Assembly: GCF_004923295.1 (NCBI RefSeq)
Contig: NZ_CP039637.1
Location: 62,001 to 126,000, forward strand
Direction of reading: 5' to 3'
Source of the DNA: Azospirillum sp. TSH100
GTDB taxonomy: Bacteria > Pseudomonadota > Alphaproteobacteria > Azospirillales > Azospirillaceae
DNA length: 64,000 nt
Shown here: one piece after another, positions 60,379 to 64,000 of the stretch
Layout: every line of letters begins with the position of its first letter
Position numbering within the stretch: position 1 is the first letter of the stretch
Notes under the pieces: model-generated
Told to the model about the DNA's origin: nothing
Database searches by the model: none
What the model saw: only the letters and a program-made list of their open reading frames with translations
Made by a program: the position numbers and the translations under genes

Positions 60379-61512
60379 ATGACGCAGCCCAGTCGGGGCG
60401 GAGAATACGACGTCGCCGTGATCGGCGGCGGGCTGGTCGGATCGGCGCTGGCCTGGGGCCTTGCCCGCGCCGGCCAGAAAGTCGCCATGCTGGACGAGGG
60501 CGACATCGCCGTGCGCCCGTCGCGCGGCAATTTCGCCCTGGTCTGGGTGCAGGGCAAGGGCCTAGGCATGCCGGAATATGCCGGCTGGACCAAACAGTCC
60601 TCCGACGACTGGAGCGGCTTCGCCGATTTGCTGTACCAGCAGACCGGGCTGGACGTCGCCTACCGCCGTCCCGGCGGCTTCATGCCGATGCTGTCGGAAG
60701 AGGATTTGCAGGCCCGCGCCAACACCATGATGCGGCTGCACAACCAGCCCGACATGATCCGTTACCCCTACGAGGTGATGGACCGCGAGACCCTGCGCAA
60801 GGAACTGCCCTTCATCGGGCCGGATGTGGTCGGCGGCACCTATTGTCCGCTGGACGGCCACTGCAACTCGCTGCGGCTGCTGCGCACCCTGCACAAGGGC
60901 ATCGGCCTGCTGGGCGTCGATTACCGGCCCAACCACCGGGTGGAGAGCATCGAGCATCGCGACGGCGGCTTCCGCATGACCACAGCCAATGGCGAGGTCC
61001 GCGCCGGTAAGATCGTGCTGGCCGCCGGCCATGACAGCGCCCGGCTGGCGCCGATGGTCGGGCTGTCGGCCCCCGTCCGTCCCCAGCGCGGCCACGTCAT
61101 CGTCACCGAGAAGACCGCGCCCTTCCTGCACCACCCCACCGTCTATGTCCGCCAGACCGACGAGGGCGGGGTGATGATCGGCGACAGCTTCGAGGAGGCC
61201 GGCTTCGACACCACCCTCCAGCCCGGCGTCTCGTCGGCCATCGCTGCGCGCGCCATCCGTTTCTTCCCGCTGCTGGGCAAGCTGAACGTGGTGCGGAGCT
61301 GGGCGGCGCTGCGCGTGCTGACGCCGGACGGCTTTCCGATCTACGAGGAATCGAAGACGGCGCCCGGCGCCTTCGTCGCCACCTGCCACAGCGGCGTGAC
61401 CCTCGCCGCCAACCATGCGCTGACGCTGGCGCCGCTGATCGCGGCCGGCGGCCTCGGCGACCGTTTTGCGCCCTTCAGCGCCCGGAGGTTCCATGTTCCG
61501 CAGGCTGCCTGA
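60379..61512 (+). CDS. FAD-dependent oxidoreductase (DAO-type subunit)
   Basis: A 377-residue flavoprotein. The FAD-binding motif is VAVIGGGLVGSALAWGLARA near residue 12, and further DAO features are RGHVIVTE, VRSWAALRVLTPDGFPIYEE and HSGVTLAANHALTLAPLIA. It resembles the catalytic beta subunits of opine oxidases, D-hydroxyproline dehydrogenase and HcnC. I chose the ATG at 60379, which has GGAG 7 bases upstream. A small [2Fe-2S] protein gene overlaps its end by 20 bases, and a second flavoprotein follows. Confidence 0.87.
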   Translation: MTQPSRGGEYDVAVIGGGLVGSALAWGLARAGQKVAMLDEGDIAVRPSRGNFALVWVQGKGLGMPEYAGWTKQSSDDWSGFADLLYQQTGLDVAYRRPGGFMPMLSEEDLQARANTMMRLHNQPDMIRYPYEVMDRETLRKELPFIGPDVVGGTYCPLDGHCNSLRLLRTLHKGIGLLGVDYRPNHRVESIEHRDGGFRMTTANGEVRAGKIVLAAGHDSARLAPMVGLSAPVRPQRGHVIVTEKTAPFLHHPTVYVRQTDEGGVMIGDSFEEAGFDTTLQPGVSSAIAARAIRFFPLLGKLNVVRSWAALRVLTPDGFPIYEESKTAPGAFVATCHSGVTLAANHALTLAPLIAAGGLGDRFAPFSARRFHVPQAA

Positions 61513-61807
61513 GATCGAAACCGCCCCCAACGCCGCTGCCCAAGCGGTTGCCTTCACTATCGACGGCCGTCCGGCCAGCGCGCGGGCCGGCGACAGCGTC
61601 GCCGCCGCCCTGCTGGCGAACGGCGTCACCGCCTGCCGCAACACGCCGGTCAGCGGGGCGGCGCGCGGTCCCTACTGCATGATGGGCGTCTGCTTCGACT
61701 GCCTCGTCACCATCGACGGGACCGGCAACCGCCAGGGCTGTCAGGTGCGCGTGGCTCCCGGCATGGCGGTGGAAACCCAGAACGGCAAGCGCGAGGTGGA
61801 ACGATGA
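61493..61807 (+). CDS. small [2Fe-2S] subunit of a flavoprotein dehydrogenase
   Basis: A 104-residue ferredoxin-like protein of the Fer2_4 type. Cluster residues are Cys in ACRNTPV and in GPYCMMGVCFDCLVTI, giving C-x(n)-C-x4-C-x2-C. Such proteins form the gamma subunit of hydroxyproline, opine and HCN-synthase-type enzymes. GGAGG stands 4 bases before the ATG at 61493. It overlaps the gene before it by 20 bases and the one after it by four. Confidence 0.9.
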   Translation: MFRRLPEIETAPNAAAQAVAFTIDGRPASARAGDSVAAALLANGVTACRNTPVSGAARGPYCMMGVCFDCLVTIDGTGNRQGCQVRVAPGMAVETQNGKREVER

Positions 61808-63255
61808 GCGCCCCCAACCCCAAGTTCGATTTCGACATCGCCGTCGTCGGCTCCGGTCCGGCCGGTCTCGCCGCCGCGGCGCTGGCCGCGTCCAAGGGTG
61901 CCTCGGTCGTCCTGCTCGACGAGCAGGCGGAACCCGGCGGCCAGATCTACCGCGCCGTCACCGAAACCCCGGTGCGTGACCGCAAGGTGCTCGGCCCCGA
62001 CTATTGGCATGGTGCCGAGCTGCTGGGTCCGCTGCGTGACAGCGGCGCCGTCCACTGGCCGGGCACCACGGTGTGGAGCGTCGCCCGCCCGCGCGAGGAC
62101 GCGGGCGACGGACACCGCCCGATCCAGATCGGCCTGTCGCGCAACGGGTCGGCGGCGATGCTGACCGTGCGCCACGTCATCCTGGCGACCGGCGCGCTGG
62201 AGCGGCCCTTCCCGATCCCCGGCTGGACCCTGCCGGGCGTGCTGGGCGCCGGTGCGGCGCAGGTGCTGCTGAAGACCTCCGGACTCGTGCCGTCGGGCGC
62301 CACGGTGATGGCGGGCAGCGGTCCGCTGCTGTGGCTGCTGGCTTGGCAATACCTGCAAGCCGGTGCGCGGATCGACGCCATCCTCGACACCACGCCGAAG
62401 CAGAACTGGCGCGCCGCCCTGCCGCTGCTGCCCGGTTTCCTGCGCTCGCCCTATCTCGGCAAGGGCATGAAGCTGATGCTCGACGTGCGGCGCAAGCTGA
62501 CCGTCATCGGCAACGTCACGGCCCTGCGCGCCGAGGGTGACGGCGCGCTGAAGAGCGTCGTCTACACCCGCAACGGCACCGAGCACCGGCTGCCCGCCGA
62601 CACGCTCCTGTTGCACCAGGGTGTCATCCCCAACCTGAATCTCGCCAACGCCACCGGCTGCGCCCAGCGCTGGGACGGGCAGCAGCGCTGCTGGCGCCCG
62701 ACCACCGACGACTGGGGCGCCACCTCGGTCGAGGGCGTGTCGCTGGCCGGCGACGGTGCCGGCATCGGCGGCGCCCGCGCGGCGGAGGAGGCCGGCCGCC
62801 TGGCGGCGCTCGACGCCCTGCACCGGCTCGGCCGCATCGGGCGGGAGCAGCGCGACCAGTCCGCCGTTCCGGTCCGCACAGCACTCGACCGCGCACTGAC
62901 CGGCCGGGCCTTCCTCGACACGCTCTACACCCCGGCGGAAGCCTTCCGCGTGCCGGCCGACGACACCATCGTCTGCCGCTGCGAGGAGATCACCGCCGGC
63001 GCGGTGCGCGAGGCGGTGCGGCTCGGCTGCTCCGGCCCCAATCAGGCCAAGAGCTTCCTGCGCTGCGGCATGGGTCCGTGCCAGGGCCGGCTCTGCGGCC
63101 CGACGGTGACCGAGGTCATCGCGGCGGAGCGCGGCGTCTCCCCGGCGGAGGTCGGTTACTACCGGCTGCGCCCGCCGGTGAAGCCGATCACGCTGGCCGA
63201 GCTGGCAGCATTGCCGAAGACCGCCGCCGACATCGACGCCGTGTTCAAGCACTGA
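61804..63255 (+). CDS. FAD/NAD-binding oxidoreductase with C-terminal BFD-like [2Fe-2S] domain
   Basis: A 483-residue alpha subunit. The FAD motif is IAVVGSGPAGLAAAALAASK, the second nucleotide loop ATVMAGSGPLLWLLAW, and the flavin region GVSLAGDGAGIGGARAAEEA. The C-terminal part (VCRCEEITAGAVREAVRLGC, then RCGMGPCQGRLCGP) is a BFD-like domain with four Cys that bind an iron-sulfur cluster. With the DAO-type subunit and small ferredoxin it forms an opine or hydroxyproline-type dehydrogenase complex. Confidence 0.88.
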   Translation: MSAPNPKFDFDIAVVGSGPAGLAAAALAASKGASVVLLDEQAEPGGQIYRAVTETPVRDRKVLGPDYWHGAELLGPLRDSGAVHWPGTTVWSVARPREDAGDGHRPIQIGLSRNGSAAMLTVRHVILATGALERPFPIPGWTLPGVLGAGAAQVLLKTSGLVPSGATVMAGSGPLLWLLAWQYLQAGARIDAILDTTPKQNWRAALPLLPGFLRSPYLGKGMKLMLDVRRKLTVIGNVTALRAEGDGALKSVVYTRNGTEHRLPADTLLLHQGVIPNLNLANATGCAQRWDGQQRCWRPTTDDWGATSVEGVSLAGDGAGIGGARAAEEAGRLAALDALHRLGRIGREQRDQSAVPVRTALDRALTGRAFLDTLYTPAEAFRVPADDTIVCRCEEITAGAVREAVRLGCSGPNQAKSFLRCGMGPCQGRLCGPTVTEVIAAERGVSPAEVGYYRLRPPVKPITLAELAALPKTAADIDAVFKH

Positions 63256-63268
63256 CCGGAGGCGCCCG

Positions 63269-64000
63269 ATGACCGCGACCGCCTCCTTCCGCCCCGACGT
63301 GATCGTCATCGGCGGCGGCCTGCACGGCTGCTCCGCGGCGCTGCACCTGTCGATGCGCGGCGTCCGCGTGCTGGTGCTGGAGAAGGACCATGTCGCCCGC
63401 CACGCCTCCGGCGTCAATGCGGGCGGCGTGCGCCAGCTCGGCCGCCATGTCGCCGAGGTGCCGCTGTCCGTCGCCTCGATGGCGCTGTGGCACCGCATCC
63501 GCGAACTGGTCGACGACGATTGCGGCTTCGAGAGCCACGGCCAGATCAAGGTTGCGGAGTCCGAGGCCGAGCTGGAGACGGTGCGCGCCCGCGTCGCCGA
63601 GCTGACCGCGCTGGGCTTCACCCACGAGGAGGTGGTCGGGCAGGACGAGCTGCGCGCGCTGGTGCCGGCCATCGCCGATCACTGCGTCGGCGCGCTGGTG
63701 TCGCGCGGCGACGGGGCGGCGATCCCCTTCCGCACCACCTTCGCCTTCCGCCGCAAGGCCATCTCGCTCGGCGCCCGCTTCCAGGAAGGCGGGGCGGTGA
63801 CACGGCTGGTCCGTAAAAATAACCTGTGGACCGTCGAAACGGCGGATGGCGGCGTCCACGAGGCCCCGGTGGTGGTGAACGCCGCCGGTGCCTGGGCCGA
63901 CCGCATCGCCGCCCAGGTGGGGGAGCCGGTGCCGCTGGAGGTCATCGCCCCCATGCTGATGATCACCGCCCGCGTCGCGCCCTTCATCAGGCCGGTGGTC
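63269..64000 (+). CDS. second DAO-type FAD oxidoreductase (3' partial)
   Basis: The first 244 residues of a flavoprotein that runs off the window. The FAD motif is VIVIGGGLHGCSAALHLSMR, followed by the RHASGVNAGGVRQLGRH stretch typical of DadA/SoxB-type amino-acid dehydrogenases. CGGAGG precedes the ATG at 63269, 14 bases after the previous stop. It probably acts on a second step or another substrate of the same pathway, such as a D-amino acid or sarcosine-like amine. Confidence 0.85.
   Translation, partial: MTATASFRPDVIVIGGGLHGCSAALHLSMRGVRVLVLEKDHVARHASGVNAGGVRQLGRHVAEVPLSVASMALWHRIRELVDDDCGFESHGQIKVAESEAELETVRARVAELTALGFTHEEVVGQDELRALVPAIADHCVGALVSRGDGAAIPFRTTFAFRRKAISLGARFQEGGAVTRLVRKNNLWTVETADGGVHEAPVVVNAAGAWADRIAAQVGEPVPLEVIAPMLMITARVAPFIRPVV

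Overview
The window is high-GC alphaproteobacterial DNA. Several gene groups resemble those of Azospirillum and related Rhodospirillales: a FixL/FixJ/FixK-type cascade, a rhizobial-type malonate cluster, xylose genes driven by a LacI-type regulator, an NnrS/Dnr group and an opine/hydroxyproline-type oxidase. A Rep-type initiator gene beside a long block of iterons (34831-35456) indicates a secondary replicon (megaplasmid or chromid). The genus is inferred from gene content only.

Layout. 1-6695: malonate uptake and use (TRAP transporter DctPQM, an exported dienelactone-hydrolase-like protein, malonyl-CoA synthetase, malonyl-CoA decarboxylase). 6911-7141: a small secreted protein. 7287-8189: a stress-type short-chain dehydrogenase. 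8301-11915: a nitric-oxide/anaerobic group (DUF2249, hemerythrin, DUF1858, a Crp/Fnr regulator, NnrS) with two FNR/NnrR-like palindromes. 11802-14203: an esterase, a glutathionyl-hydroquinone reductase and a YceI protein. 14253-18132: a membrane protein, a LysR regulator and a lone DEAD/DEAH helicase. 18432-25646: the xylose regulon (LacI regulator, xylB, xylA, xylFHG).

25913-33146 is an accessory region. A cPLA2/patatin-type lipase with an N-terminal helical region converges on a TIR-NB-ARC-TPR (NLR-like) protein. Next come an orphan TAXI-type binding protein and a Sel1-repeat envelope protein. 33557-37163 is the replication module: initiator, iterons, a winged-helix/DnaT-like protein and a helicase-loader-like protein. 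It is followed by UV endonuclease UvsE. 38393-42138 is an oxygen-sensing cascade: FixL with two haem-type PAS domains, FixJ, a lone receiver and FixK, with FixJ-like sites. 42211-43166 is ribB under an FMN riboswitch. 43369-46097 is an EmrAB-type efflux pair.

46147-54488 is one long minus-strand unit: an NMT1/THI5-type ABC transporter, an enolase-superfamily enzyme, a Gfo/Idh/MocA dehydrogenase, a DUF993 aldolase-like protein, a sugar-phosphate-isomerase-like protein and a TetR regulator. It is preceded by a 20-bp palindrome and a clear terminator. I read it as an undescribed catabolic operon. 54720-58796 is a spermidine/putrescine-type ABC transporter. 59032-64000 is a LysR regulator divergent from a multi-subunit flavoprotein amino-acid or opine dehydrogenase set, which runs out of the window.

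The intergenic DNA carries a dispersed repeat family (CCCTCTCCCC...GGGGAGAGGG). In three copies it contains a pair of short hairpins whose arms differ but still pair.
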